Shown here: positions 15,718-25,155 of the stretch, piece by piece
Layout: each line of letters opens with the position of its first letter
How positions within the stretch are numbered: the first letter of the stretch is position 1
Assembly: GCF_024808255.1 (NCBI RefSeq)
Contig: NZ_JANTYS010000024.1
Span: forward strand, 56,365-89,336
DNA: 32,972 bases
Reading direction: 5' to 3'
Source: Mucilaginibacter dorajii
GTDB taxonomy: Bacteria; Bacteroidota; Bacteroidia; Sphingobacteriales; Sphingobacteriaceae
Position numbers and translations under genes: made by a program
Notes under the pieces: generated by a model
Database searches by the model: none
The model's input: the letters and a program-made list of their open reading frames with translations, nothing else
What the model was told of the DNA's origin: nothing

Positions 15718-15895
15718 AGTGTGTTTTTTAGGTGGTTTATGTATAAGTTTATGTTTATTAACTGTGCATCAAACTTGGTTATATTTTTAGAACCTTATAT
15801 TGCTAATATATTAACTTATTGTTAATTATAGTTTGTGTAGCTGATTTTTCAATCTGATATTGAATGTGTTATTGTTGATACAATTAAAGGGTTTT

Positions 15896-16327
15896 ATGAT
15901 TAAATTACATCCCGAATCACTATATTTACCTATGCTCAATGGCGAAAAATTTAGGCACATCAGAATAAGGGTTAAGCAGTATATACTGGCTTTAACCTTA
16001 TTGATCAGTTTTTTCGCTACTTCTGGTTACGTAAGCAATGGGGGTAAAATGATCGGTGTAGCCAATACCGAAGTGTTGACCACCCCGCCATCTATCCTTA
16101 AAAATGGTGTTAGTTTTAAGAGGGCATTACTTGCGCTTGATAAAAGAGGGAGTTATTGTTTCACGCCCAAACAAAGCCCGGTTTTTGGACTGTTATTGTC
16201 TGCCAATATTGCCACATCTCACTATATTCATTTGAACTTACTTTTCAATGCTTATAAAAGTATCATGCAGTTCAAATTGATAAATCCTATCTGTTTTTCT
16301 CACCAGGATCTCTCCAATATCGGCTAA
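15896..16327 (+). CDS. Hypothetical protein with one membrane or signal segment
   Basis: 143 aa from the ATG at 15896; the same frame is open back to 15860. A hydrophobic stretch follows a basic region (RVKQYILALTLLISFFATSGYV), either an uncleaved anchor or a late signal peptide. The rest has no recognisable motif and includes scattered His, Tyr and Phe. Codon use and base composition drift toward AT at the end, and a 12-bp inverted repeat (16264-16275 with 16362-16373) spans its stop. The frame may be a real small membrane protein or a decayed gene; I cannot decide. Confidence 0.4.
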   Translation: MIKLHPESLYLPMLNGEKFRHIRIRVKQYILALTLLISFFATSGYVSNGGKMIGVANTEVLTTPPSILKNGVSFKRALLALDKRGSYCFTPKQSPVFGLLLSANIATSHYIHLNLLFNAYKSIMQFKLINPICFSHQDLSNIG

Positions 16328-16412
16328 TCTTCAAGCCCCGATTTTTCCAAATAAAATTTTATTGAACTGCATGGCTGTGTTCTAAAATCAGCTATGTGCT
16401 TATTGGTATTTC

Positions 16413-16595
16413 ATGAAGAGACTTAAAAAGCTGTGGAGGTTTATATTCCTGGCACTGTTTTTATTACTCGCTGTAGCTGGAATTTCTATAGCGGGTGCTG
16501 CCCCAATCTTAGCAAAAAACGAAGAGAGATATAATGACAATGAGGTACTTATAGAAATGGTTGACGAAAAGAAAGAAGACGAAGAAAAGCCTTAG
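16413..16595 (+). CDS. Small single-span membrane protein
   Basis: 60 aa. Basic N-terminus (MKRLKKLWR), one hydrophobic segment (FIFLALFLLLAVAGISIAGAA, about 10-31), then an acidic tail ending EKKEDEEKP. This is the classic shape of a small inner-membrane protein with the charged tail outside or inside the cell. It is followed at 13 bases by a strong terminator, which supports it being expressed. No family recognised; 85 bp separate it from the frame on its left. Confidence 0.6.
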   Translation: MKRLKKLWRFIFLALFLLLAVAGISIAGAAPILAKNEERYNDNEVLIEMVDEKKEDEEKP

Positions 16596-16607
16596 TACTA
16601 TAAACAA

Positions 16608-16639
16608 AAACAGCCGCCCAAACCCGGCGGCTGTTTTTT
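16608..16639 (+). terminator. Strong rho-independent terminator
   Basis: AAACAGCCGCC (16608-16618) pairs perfectly with GGCGGCTGTTT (16626-16636) around a 7-nt loop and is followed by a T run (to 16639). It closes the small membrane-protein gene. Confidence 0.9.
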
Positions 16640-16728
16640 ATATGATGGAGTTAGTTATTTAAAATAGTTAATCTTTCATCCTAATTAAACTTATTCTAAC
16701 TTAATCCAACCTAATAAACTTATTCAAC

Positions 16729-19344
16729 TCACTCAATCACTTCACTAACCTTTGGCGTATTCAAAAATACAAAGTTGTTATCAAATACATCAACTTTTAT
16801 GGTGCTGTCCTTATCTACCTTACCGGCCAGGATCTGCTTAGATAGCTCGTTGAGGATCTTTTTCTGGATCACCCTTTTTAACGGACGTGCACCAAACTGC
16901 GGATCATATCCCAACTGGGCCAGCCAATCTAAAGCTTCGTCGCTTGCTTCCATGGTGATGCCCATTTCGGCCAGGGTTTGTTTTACCTGGTTAAATTGCA
17001 GCTTCACAATGTCATGGATCTCATCGCGGCTAAGTGGTGTAAACATAATGATCTCATCAATCCTGTTTAAAAACTCCGGACGGATGGTTGCCCTTAATAA
17101 GCTAAACAACTCGTTTTTTGTTTTGGCTATCAACTCATCGCGGTTTTTATCTTCCAAACTCTGGAAGTTTTCCTGGATAATGTTTGAACCAATATTTGAG
17201 GTCATGATGATGATGGTATTTTTAAAATTCACCACCCTGCCTTTATTATCGGTTAAGCGGCCATCATCCAACACCTGTAACAGGATGTTAAATACATCGG
17301 GATGCGCTTTCTCAATCTCATCCAACAATATTACGCTGTATGGTTTGCGGCGCACGGCTTCGGTCAGCTGCCCGCCTTCATCATAACCCACATAACCCGG
17401 AGGCGCTCCTATCAATCTCGATACCGCGTGGCGTTCCTGGTATTCGCTCATATCAATACGTACCAGGGCGGCTTCGTCATTAAACAAGTACTCGGCCAGG
17501 GCCTTTGCCAGCTCGGTTTTACCTACACCTGTCGTACCCAAAAATATGAACGATCCAATTGGCTTGCGTTTATCCTGTAAACCAGCCCGGCTGCGGCGTA
17601 TGGCATCACTAATCGCTTCTATCGCCTCCTCTTGCCCTGCTACACGCTTATGCAGCTCGTCTTCCAGGTTTAACAGTTTTTCCCGTTCACTTTGTATCAT
17701 TTTACTCACCGGGATGCCCGTCCAGCGGCTCACTACACCGGCAATATCATCGGCAGTAACTTCCTCTTTCAGCATGCGGCTATCGCTCTGGTTTTCTAAC
17801 AGGGCGGCTTTCAGTTTTTCAACTTCGGCCTGGGCCTGTACAATGGTGCCATAGCGTAACTCAGCTACTTTGCCATAATCGCCGGCGCGTTCGGCCTGTT
17901 CGGCTTCCAGCTTGTAATTTTCAATTTGTTCAACTTTAATGTTGATACCGTCTACCAGGTCTTTTTCACCCTGCCATTTGGCACGCAAAGAATCGCGCTG
18001 TGCCGATAAATTGGCAATTTCTTCGCTCAGTTCGGCAACCTTACGGTCGTCATGTTCGCGTTTAATGGCTTCGCGCTCAATTTCCAGCTGCATAATGCGG
18101 CGCTCCAGTTCGTCAACCACTTCCGGTACCGAATCCATTTCCAAACGGAGTTTTGAAGCGGCTTCGTCCATCAGGTCGATAGCTTTATCCGGTAAAAACC
18201 TGTCTGAGATGTAACGCTGCGACATTTCAACAGCGGCAATGATAGCCTCATCTTTGATCCTTACTTTGTGGTGTGTTTCATAGCGTTCTTTCAATCCGCG
18301 CAAAATAGAAATGGCATCGGCCGCATCAGGCTCTTCCACCATTACTTTTTGAAAACGACGTTCAAGGGCTTTATCTTTTTCTAAATATTTCTGGTATTCA
18401 TTAAGGGTGGTAGCGCCTATGGAACGTAACTCGCCACGGGCCAACGCTGGTTTCAATATGTTGGCCGCATCCATAGCACCTTCGCCACCTCCGGCGCCTA
18501 CCAGCGTATGGATCTCATCAATAAACAGGATGATTTCGCCATCGCTTTGCGTAACCTCTTTAATAACGGCTTTCAAGCGTTCTTCAAACTCGCCTTTGTA
18601 TTTGGCACCTGCTATCAATGCACCCATATCTAACGAGTAAACCACTTTAGTTTTAAGGCTCTCTGGTACATCTCCTTTGATGATCCTGAACGCGATGCCC
18701 TCGGCAATGGCAGTTTTACCAACACCAGGCTCGCCCACCAGGATGGGATTGTTTTTGGTACGACGGGATAAGATCTGTATAACCCTGCGGATCTCATCAT
18801 CACGGCCGATAACCGGATCGAGTTTGCCCGAGCCTGCATATTCATTTAAGTTACGGGCGTATTTATTTAAAGCGTTGTAAGTAGCTTCGGCATTTTGGTC
18901 GGTTACTTTGCTATCGCCACGTAAACTCACAATAGCTTTTTTCAGGTCCTTTTCGTTTACGCCAAAATCCTTTAATACTGAACTTACAGTACCGCCGGCA
19001 GCTAAAATGCCTAACAGAATATGCTCAACGGATACAAATTCGTCTTTAAACTCCTTTAAATACCCCTGTGCTTTTTGCAGGGCCGAATTTGAATCGGACG
19101 ATAGATATATATTGCTGCCACTCACTTTAGGATACGATGTAATTTGCGCATCCAGTGTATCATTTAAGCGGTTAAGGTTTACATTTAGTTTTTTTAATAA
19201 GTACGATATAACATTTTCATCAACCAGCAGCAAGCCTTTTAAAAGGTGCGCCGGTTCAATTGCCTGCTGTTGATTGCCAGTGGCAATTTCAGAAGCCTTT
19301 TGAACGGCTTCCTGGGCTTTTATGGTAAAGTTGTTGAAATTCAT
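16729..19344 (-). CDS. clpB: ATP-dependent disaggregase ClpB
   Basis: 871 aa from the ATG at 19344 (MNFNNFTIKAQEAVQKA); the open frame also runs to a TTG at 19353, less likely as the start. ClpB is a Hsp100 AAA+ hexamer that rescues aggregated proteins with DnaK. Domains in order: Clp-N repeats (about 1-145), AAA-1 with Walker A GEPGVGKT at 204-211 and Walker B ILFIDE, a coiled-coil M domain (about 400-530), AAA-2 with Walker A GTTGVGKT at 603-610, and a C-terminal ClpB D2-small domain. It lacks a ClpP-binding tripeptide loop. It is alone and divergent from the kinase gene. No CIRCE or other heat-shock element was recognised upstream. Confidence 0.98.
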   Translation of the reverse strand: MNFNNFTIKAQEAVQKASEIATGNQQQAIEPAHLLKGLLLVDENVISYLLKKLNVNLNRLNDTLDAQITSYPKVSGSNIYLSSDSNSALQKAQGYLKEFKDEFVSVEHILLGILAAGGTVSSVLKDFGVNEKDLKKAIVSLRGDSKVTDQNAEATYNALNKYARNLNEYAGSGKLDPVIGRDDEIRRVIQILSRRTKNNPILVGEPGVGKTAIAEGIAFRIIKGDVPESLKTKVVYSLDMGALIAGAKYKGEFEERLKAVIKEVTQSDGEIILFIDEIHTLVGAGGGEGAMDAANILKPALARGELRSIGATTLNEYQKYLEKDKALERRFQKVMVEEPDAADAISILRGLKERYETHHKVRIKDEAIIAAVEMSQRYISDRFLPDKAIDLMDEAASKLRLEMDSVPEVVDELERRIMQLEIEREAIKREHDDRKVAELSEEIANLSAQRDSLRAKWQGEKDLVDGINIKVEQIENYKLEAEQAERAGDYGKVAELRYGTIVQAQAEVEKLKAALLENQSDSRMLKEEVTADDIAGVVSRWTGIPVSKMIQSEREKLLNLEDELHKRVAGQEEAIEAISDAIRRSRAGLQDKRKPIGSFIFLGTTGVGKTELAKALAEYLFNDEAALVRIDMSEYQERHAVSRLIGAPPGYVGYDEGGQLTEAVRRKPYSVILLDEIEKAHPDVFNILLQVLDDGRLTDNKGRVVNFKNTIIIMTSNIGSNIIQENFQSLEDKNRDELIAKTKNELFSLLRATIRPEFLNRIDEIIMFTPLSRDEIHDIVKLQFNQVKQTLAEMGITMEASDEALDWLAQLGYDPQFGARPLKRVIQKKILNELSKQILAGKVDKDSTIKVDVFDNNFVFLNTPKVSEVIE

Positions 19345-19462
19345 AGTACTCAATGTTAGTCAAATCCCTTGCCATTAGTCGGGGTATGATAAAAAGTCAC
19401 GTAAAAACAAACTTTAAGGTCATTTTGGCACTTTAATTTAGAAAGATTCTTATTTAAATTAA

Positions 19463-19470
19463 TATTTTTG
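19463..19470 (+). promoter_or_regulatory. -7 box (TATTTTTG) of the kinase gene
   Basis: An exact TAnnTTTG match 24 bases before the TTG start, with a TTTA near -33. A transcript starting near 19477 would just include the TTG at 19494, which supports that start over the later ATG. Confidence 0.4.
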
Positions 19471-19493
19471 CCCAAGCCTTATAAGAAACAATA

Positions 19494-20819
19494 TTGAATA
19501 CGCTTTTCTTTTTCAAAAATCTGCCAAAAAAGTACAGAACATCGTACCGGAATTTTTATACCTATCAAAATCTGATAGCCATGAGGGCGGCAAGTACGGT
19601 GTTTTTATTGCTGAACTTAATTATCAGGATCTTATATTTTGTTTTCCCATCAAGCCTGACCAAGGCACAAAACTTTCCCGAATTTAATACAAGTAACTGG
19701 ATATTCCTGATCACTACACCGTTTTTCCTGGTAGCAAGTAACCTTTTGATATTGGATTTTAAAAAGCGCCAAAAGGGTACGCAGCTAATGGCCTTTGTGA
19801 TTTTTTTATTTTCGTTGTATATTATTACTTGTGGCATGTACTCCAGTTTTATTGCTACATCTGATCCCAGTAACGCACTTACGCTTTATCTTATCGCGTT
19901 GTGCCTTATCAGTGCAATTTTTGTATTGGAGTACGATGAAACTTTCATGCTTTTAATAGCAACCGAAATTTTTTTTACAGCCCTGCTATTGTACAGCCAG
20001 GCATCGCCTACACAAATGCTTTATAACCAGTTGATATCGGTGATCCTTTTATCGGCTTTTTACCTTACCTCCAGGTATTTTTTTACCTATAAAGCCAATA
20101 GCTATCAGCAGGTTTTACAGATAGGCGAAAAAAACGAGCAGATTGAAAAAGCCAATGAGTTTAAAAACCAGGTATTGGGCATGGTTGCACATGATTTGCG
20201 CAACCCGATAGGAGCGGTTGAGTCCATTGCGATGATGATGGAACTTGATGATGTAGACGCTGATACCCAGGATAACTTAAACATGATTAAAACATCGTGT
20301 GCCAAAGCCCGATCTATCATTGATGACTTGTTGGAGGCCGCAAAAAATGAGAATAATACCGGCATAATAACCGAACGTACCGAACTTAATCAGCTATTAA
20401 AAGACGCGGTTAATGGCTGGAAATCAGAAAAGAAAATATCTGTTGTTTTTACAAGTAGTGTTAACCCTGTTTTCGCCCTTATTAATAAGGAAAAGTTTTT
20501 TAGAGTGGTTGATAACCTGGTAAGCAATGCTATCAAATTTTCTAAAGATTACGACAGGGTAGATGTGCGACTGAGTAAATTAGATAAAGCGGTGATGATT
20601 GAGGTACAGGATTACGGCATGGGAATCCCTGCAACAATGTTGCCCGATATTTTTACCCGTTTTACCAAAGCCGGCCGCACTGGCCTACGCGGCGAAAAAT
20701 CAACCGGACTTGGGCTGAGCATTGTTCGGCAGATAGTTGAAAGCCACAACGGTACCATTACAGTAGAAAGCGCCGAAGGCCGGGGCTCTGTTTTTGTGGT
20801 GAAACTGCCGATAGGGTAG
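19494..20819 (+). CDS. Membrane-bound sensor histidine kinase
   Basis: 441 aa from the TTG at 19494; the frame is closed by a TAA only four codons upstream, and the next ATG is at 19581. Residues 20-30 read like true coding (FYTYQNLIAMRAAS), and a -7 box sits 24 bases before the TTG, so TTG is preferred. There are about six membrane segments (33-52, 68-87, 98-118, 126-146, 148-167, 175-194) with no extracytoplasmic domain. The HisKA box is MVAHDLRNPIGAV with H233; the ATPase has an N box (LVSNAIKFS), DYGMGIP and STGLGLSIV. No response regulator is adjacent, so its partner is elsewhere. It is divergent from clpB. Confidence 0.9.
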   Translation: MNTLFFFKNLPKKYRTSYRNFYTYQNLIAMRAASTVFLLLNLIIRILYFVFPSSLTKAQNFPEFNTSNWIFLITTPFFLVASNLLILDFKKRQKGTQLMAFVIFLFSLYIITCGMYSSFIATSDPSNALTLYLIALCLISAIFVLEYDETFMLLIATEIFFTALLLYSQASPTQMLYNQLISVILLSAFYLTSRYFFTYKANSYQQVLQIGEKNEQIEKANEFKNQVLGMVAHDLRNPIGAVESIAMMMELDDVDADTQDNLNMIKTSCAKARSIIDDLLEAAKNENNTGIITERTELNQLLKDAVNGWKSEKKISVVFTSSVNPVFALINKEKFFRVVDNLVSNAIKFSKDYDRVDVRLSKLDKAVMIEVQDYGMGIPATMLPDIFTRFTKAGRTGLRGEKSTGLGLSIVRQIVESHNGTITVESAEGRGSVFVVKLPIG

Positions 20820-20894
20820 TTCATTGGTTCATTAGTACACTTGTTCATTGGTGCTTTTCTGGCATCGCTTTGCAAACTGCCCACGGAAAACGGC

Positions 20895-20957
20895 TAACTG
20901 AACAAACTTTGCGCTTTCTTGATCGTTTTCTCCAGGTTCATCGCTTCTCTTGATACA
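20895..20957 (-). pseudogene. Duplicated fragment of the ligD 3' end
   Basis: On the minus strand this ends ATG-AAC-CTG-GAG...AGT-TAG and reads MNLEKTIKKAQSLFS-stop, against DLEKTIKKAQSIFS-stop at the end of ligD. At DNA level 55 of 63 positions match ligD 22426-22488, including an unbroken 24-base stretch (20914-20937 with 22445-22468). Beyond about 20957 similarity is lost, though the frame stays open leftward of nagA (the codons before it read HPEYPERGVVNF). So a second ligD-like end once stood here. The stretch 20820-20894 holds only ATTGGTTCATTAGT-type words. Confidence 0.65.
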
Positions 20958-21060
20958 CTGGATATTCCGGAGAAATTTACCACTCCGCGTTCCGGATATT
21001 CAGGATGAGTTAGGTTAGTTTGATAAGAATAATAATATTTTAGTGATAACAGGATATATA

Positions 21061-22175
21061 TTATTCAACCAGGCATAATGCCTCAAAGTTTTGCAGCCCT
21101 TTATCAAATACCGTGAAACGAGCCGGATAACCGGGTACTATTTTGCCCACCTTATCATCAATGTTTAATGCTTTTGCAGGCCGAATTGTTGCCATTTCAA
21201 TTGCCTCCTGAAGTGGTATGCCTACATGCGTTACAGCATTTCTTACAGCATCTCCCATAGTTATCGCAGCACCGTTCAAATTGCCTTCTGAATTTCTGTA
21301 GGCGCCATTTTCAAGGATAATGTCAATACCCCGCCATTGAAACTTCTTCATTGTTCTCCCCGTAAATAATGCATCAGATACCAGGAACAGTTTGTCTTTT
21401 TTTAATTTCCAGGCAATTCTTGCTGCAGCGTAGTCACAATGAATGCCATCAAGGATAATTGGAGTATAAATACGGGGATCGTCAAATACAGCTCCTACTA
21501 CACCTGGACTTTTGGGAAGGAATAAGGACATAGCATTGTAAAAATGCGTAACCAGGTTAATCCCCATATCAAAAGCTGCTTTGGCCTGTGGATAGGTGGC
21601 ATTTGAATGACCTACTGATAGGGTAATTCCAGCTTCTATCAACATGGCAATCTGGCTTGGTTTGAACACCTCGGGGGCAATGGTCATCAATTTAATAATG
21701 TTTTTACCGTTTTCGATAAGTTCCTTTAATACATCATCAGTTGGTTGTTGTACATATTCTGCAGGATGGCCTCCGCGTTTTCAGGACTGATAAAAGGACC
21801 TTCCAAATGCATGCCTAAAACACCTGTATTGGGATGATTTTCGCGAAAAATACGGATGGCGTTTATTCCTTCTTTGATATTTGAAACAGGAGATGTAGTA
21901 AGGGTGGGCAGTGTCCATACGGTACCAAGTGTATTGCATGACAGATCTATATCCTTAACGCTTTCGACAGTAGGCTTTTGGGTGAAAAAAGTTTTATTAC
22001 CACCATTAATCTGCAAATCGATAAACCCCGGCGACAAGTATTGCACTATTGGTACATTTTGCGGAGCATCCATTGTAGTTAACGATAAAATTTTCCCGTG
22101 TTCTGCTTGAATTAATTGATTCTTTAATATGGTTTGACCATCAAAAACGTTGACTGCAAAGAGCTCTTTTATCAT
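21061..22175 (-). pseudogene. nagA: N-acetylglucosamine-6-phosphate deacetylase, broken by a one-base frameshift
   Basis: Two adjacent frames together make a normal-length NagA (about 371 aa when joined). The 5' part starts at the ATG at 22175 (MIKELFAVNVFDG) and runs to HLEGPFISPE; the 3' part resumes with RGGHPAEYVQQPTDDV, then LMTIAPEVF to the stop at 21061. The break is at 21778-21781: four A on the coding strand (GAAAACGCGG) where five would restore PEKRGGHP. All active-site parts are present across the break: E in HLEGPF, H of SVGHSNAT, H of THFYNAM and D of LVSDAL. NagA removes acetate from GlcNAc-6-phosphate in amino-sugar use. It could be a mutation, a sequencing error or a slippage site; I expect it is non-functional as written. 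No nagB is nearby. Confidence 0.85.
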
Positions 22176-22266
22176 TTGAACCTTTATTAGAATGAGTTGC
22201 AAGCTTATTGAAATTATAACTCAATAACAATAAAAAACACTTACGTTGGAAAGCCTCTGAACGTAC

Positions 22267-22302
22267 CATACCGCCAACTGCTAACTGGCAACTGCCAAAT
22301 AC
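22267..22302. repeat. CAACTGC-type word repeat
   Basis: A short stretch of CCAACTGC, TAACTGGC and AACTGCC words with partial dyad symmetry, in the 250-bp gap (22176-22425) between the nagA start and the ligD stop. A similar word pair (AAACTGCCCACTG, twice) is at 27967-27994. No gene is seen in the gap. Confidence 0.45.
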
Positions 22303-22364
22303 TTAGAGCCTGTTTGAATTTCTTTCAGAATATTTTTATACCCTCCATTAAGCACATATACACC

Positions 22365-22398
22365 CGTCATTGCTTCGTCGTACCTCCTCGCAATGACG
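22365..22398. repeat. CGTCATTGC...GCAATGACG hairpin element
   Basis: Exact 9-bp arms (22365-22373 and 22390-22398) around a 16-nt loop with TTCGTCGTACC. Related in layout to the GTCAT...ATGAC elements at 1-234 and inside 13395-13487. It lies 28 bases past the ligD stop and may act as a 3' structure. Confidence 0.7.
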
Positions 22399-22425
22399 AT
22401 CTTTTTATTTATTTTTAAACAGGCG

Positions 22426-25155
22426 CTAACTGAAAATACTTTGTGCTTTCTTGATCGTTTTCTCCAGGTCTATCGCTTTTCCTAATACGCCTTTAAATAG
22501 GTCGCCTTCTTTTTTTAGCCTGTCTACGGAGTTAAAAATGGTAAAGTGTTTCATGGTGAGTCCTGGTTTTACCTCGTCCCAGTGCAGGGGCATAGATACC
22601 GTGGCACCTACTTTTGGCCGAAGTGAATACGGACCGGCTATGGTTGCACCGGGGCGGTTCTGCAAAAAATCCAGGTACATTTTACCTCCCCGTTTGGCTA
22701 CCATTCGTTCCAGGCTGGTATAATTGGGGATTTGTTTATGTACAATATCAACAACGATGCGGGCAAACATCTGGGTTTGCTCATAGGTGTATCTGGCATC
22801 GGTAGGGATATAAATATGCATGCCCGTTGAGCCGGATGTTTTGCAGTAGGATGGTACATCAATGGCATCTAACACTTTTTTCACTTCCAGCGCGGCAGCA
22901 ATTACCTGGTCGAAGGTGTTTTTATCAGGGTCGAGGTCTATCACGCAATAGTCGGGATTATCGGGTGATTGTATCCTGCTAAACCATGGGTTCATTTCAA
23001 TACAGCCCAACGATGCCATCCATAGTAAACTTGCTTCATCTGTACCAACCAAATACTCTTTATGTTCGCCATCGCCGTTGATATACGGAAAAGTTTTGAC
23101 CCAATCCGGCGCTTTACCTTTTACATCTTTTTGATAAAAACTGGGGCCGTGAATACCACCCGGGAACCTGTTGAGCGACATGGGCCTGTCCTTCAAATAA
23201 GGTAAAAGATATTCGGCTACCTGGTAATAGTAGTTGAACATATCGCGCTTGGTTACCTTATCCTCGGGCCAGTAAAATTTGCTCAGGTGGGTAAATTTCA
23301 AATCGTGCCCGCAAATTTTGCGCACCTGGGTTTCATCTTTAGGGTTAAGCAGCGTTTTCCTGCCTTTATCCTCGGGAGCTTTAATAGCCATGGCATGTTT
23401 ATCTTCGTTTTTTTCTGTTTTTGGGTCGATGGCCGTTGCAGTAGGCTCGGCAATTTCGCGGGCAACCTCTTTGGCTTTTTTATCAACCCGCATCCCCCGG
23501 AAAGATGGGTGCCTGAAAACACCATCGCTGGTAACTTCGCTAAAAGCCACTTCGCAAACCAGTTCGGATTTTAACCAGGTTGCCTTAGCCTTTGGTGGAT
23601 TGGGTCTGAAACGTGATGGTTTATTTACATCCGGGATAGTATCAAACGGGCTTTTATCGGTGATCAATGGCTTAAACTGCGCCATCATTTCTTTTTGCAC
23701 TTTATCAGAAAAGCCCGTGCCTACCTTACCTACATATTGCAGGGTATCATCTTCATAAACGCCTAACAGCAATGAGCTAAACTGCTTAGCGGTATCTTCG
23801 TTTTTAGTAAAACCGGCAATCACTACTTCCTGCCGTTTATGTACTTTAATTTTCAGCCATTCTTTTGATCGCATGTCGGCCGTGTAGGTGCTGTTTGTTT
23901 TTTTTGCAATGATGCCTTCTAAGCACATTCGTTCGGCTGCTTTGAAAAAATCAGTACCGCTGGCGTCAAAAACTGTGCTGACGCGAATACTGTCATCGTT
24001 GGTTGGTAGAACCTCTTTTAAGATGGCCTGGCGCTGGCTAAGCGGCAAACCGGTTAGTTTTTTACCATCGTACCATAAAATATCAAATACGTAGTAAACC
24101 AGTTGGCCATCGGCCTCGCTGCGCCAGTTTTGCAGGTTGCCAAAATTAGAAATGCCTTTATCATTTAAAACCAGGATCTCGCCATCAAGCACGGCATTGA
24201 TAGTAAACTTTTGCAGCAGTTTATAGATGGGGTAAAATTTTTCGTTAAAGCTTTTGTTATTGCGCGATTGCAGCTCAACTTCCTCCTTATTGATAAAAGC
24301 CAGCGCGCGATATCCATCCCACTTCACCTCGTAAACCCAGTTGGGATCGTCAAAAGGTTCATCAACCAGGGTAGCGAGCATGGGCTTCATCCCGGTAGGG
24401 ATTTTTCCCTTGGACGCTTTCTTCAAAATTGCCGCTACATCTATATCTTGCGGCTCGGCCACGCTTTCCTGCGGTTCAATAGCCTTAGTTAACTTTTTTT
24501 TTGATGTCGATGCTTTTGCAGCCGCTTTTTTAGGCTTCTCTACCTTTTCCTCGTGCCCACTATGCCAAACCTTATCACTTGTTTTTTCCATCGCCTCGAT
24601 GGTTTTACTCGAGACCACCGATTTATCTTCTTTGGTGATATCTTTTTTTGAAGCGAAATCATAATCATGCTTAATCAGCAGCCAGGCGTTATCGCCCATT
24701 CCATGGGTTTTTACCAGCGCGAATTCGCCCTCCAGTTTATCGCCGTGAAGCTTTATTTTTACCGAACCTGATTCGAGTTGCTTGAGCAGATACTTTTCCT
24801 GAGCCTTTTTGCCTTTAATTTCCTCGATAGGTTCGTAAGTGCCCTCGTCCCAAACAATAACGGTGCCGCCGCCATATTCACCCTGGGGGATAATGCCTTC
24901 AAAAGTGTGGTAATCATAGGGATGATCTTCCACCATCATGGCCAGTCGCTTGGTTTTAGGATCTGTAGATGGTCCTTTAGGCACCGCCCAACTTTTGAGC
25001 ACGCCATCCATTTCCAGCCTGAAATCATAATGTAGCCGCGATGCATCATGTTTTTGAACCACGAAGCTCAAACTATCCTTATCCTTGCTTTTTCCGGCTT
25101 TGGGTTCGGCGGTTTTGGTAAAGTCCCGCTTTTGGACATATTTTTCCAGGCTCAT
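22426..25155 (-). CDS. ligD: Multidomain DNA ligase D (phosphoesterase, ligase, polymerase)
   Basis: 909 aa, an ATP-dependent end-joining ligase. Order of domains is 3'-phosphoesterase, ligase, primase-polymerase. PE domain (about 30-160): HDASRLHYDFRLEMDG, EDHPYDYHTFEG and GEYGGGTVIVWD. A low-complexity Lys/Ala/Glu linker (200-240) follows. Ligase domain (about 250-570): catalytic lysine K278 in EVKWDGYR, DGEI, and the second Lys motif EGIIAKK. Polymerase domain (about 610-905): DRPMSLNRFPGGI, the metal pair D740/D742 in VIDLDPD, and SGSTGMHIYIPT. This fits bacterial non-homologous end joining, normally with Ku; no ku gene is in the window. It has a duplicated 3' end at 20895-20957. Confidence 0.97.
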   Translation of the reverse strand: MSLEKYVQKRDFTKTAEPKAGKSKDKDSLSFVVQKHDASRLHYDFRLEMDGVLKSWAVPKGPSTDPKTKRLAMMVEDHPYDYHTFEGIIPQGEYGGGTVIVWDEGTYEPIEEIKGKKAQEKYLLKQLESGSVKIKLHGDKLEGEFALVKTHGMGDNAWLLIKHDYDFASKKDITKEDKSVVSSKTIEAMEKTSDKVWHSGHEEKVEKPKKAAAKASTSKKKLTKAIEPQESVAEPQDIDVAAILKKASKGKIPTGMKPMLATLVDEPFDDPNWVYEVKWDGYRALAFINKEEVELQSRNNKSFNEKFYPIYKLLQKFTINAVLDGEILVLNDKGISNFGNLQNWRSEADGQLVYYVFDILWYDGKKLTGLPLSQRQAILKEVLPTNDDSIRVSTVFDASGTDFFKAAERMCLEGIIAKKTNSTYTADMRSKEWLKIKVHKRQEVVIAGFTKNEDTAKQFSSLLLGVYEDDTLQYVGKVGTGFSDKVQKEMMAQFKPLITDKSPFDTIPDVNKPSRFRPNPPKAKATWLKSELVCEVAFSEVTSDGVFRHPSFRGMRVDKKAKEVAREIAEPTATAIDPKTEKNEDKHAMAIKAPEDKGRKTLLNPKDETQVRKICGHDLKFTHLSKFYWPEDKVTKRDMFNYYYQVAEYLLPYLKDRPMSLNRFPGGIHGPSFYQKDVKGKAPDWVKTFPYINGDGEHKEYLVGTDEASLLWMASLGCIEMNPWFSRIQSPDNPDYCVIDLDPDKNTFDQVIAAALEVKKVLDAIDVPSYCKTSGSTGMHIYIPTDARYTYEQTQMFARIVVDIVHKQIPNYTSLERMVAKRGGKMYLDFLQNRPGATIAGPYSLRPKVGATVSMPLHWDEVKPGLTMKHFTIFNSVDRLKKEGDLFKGVLGKAIDLEKTIKKAQSIFS

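Noticed and set aside
16775..19273. Several long plus-strand frames opposite clpB, and similar frames opposite guaB and ligD
   Set aside because: They are mirror frames of strongly conserved genes, Ser-rich and without motifs.
19345..19353. TTG start for clpB
   Set aside because: ATG at 19344 gives the family-typical MNFNNFTIKAQEAV.
22426..25155. A complete end-joining operon with ku
   Set aside because: No Ku-like gene is present in the window.
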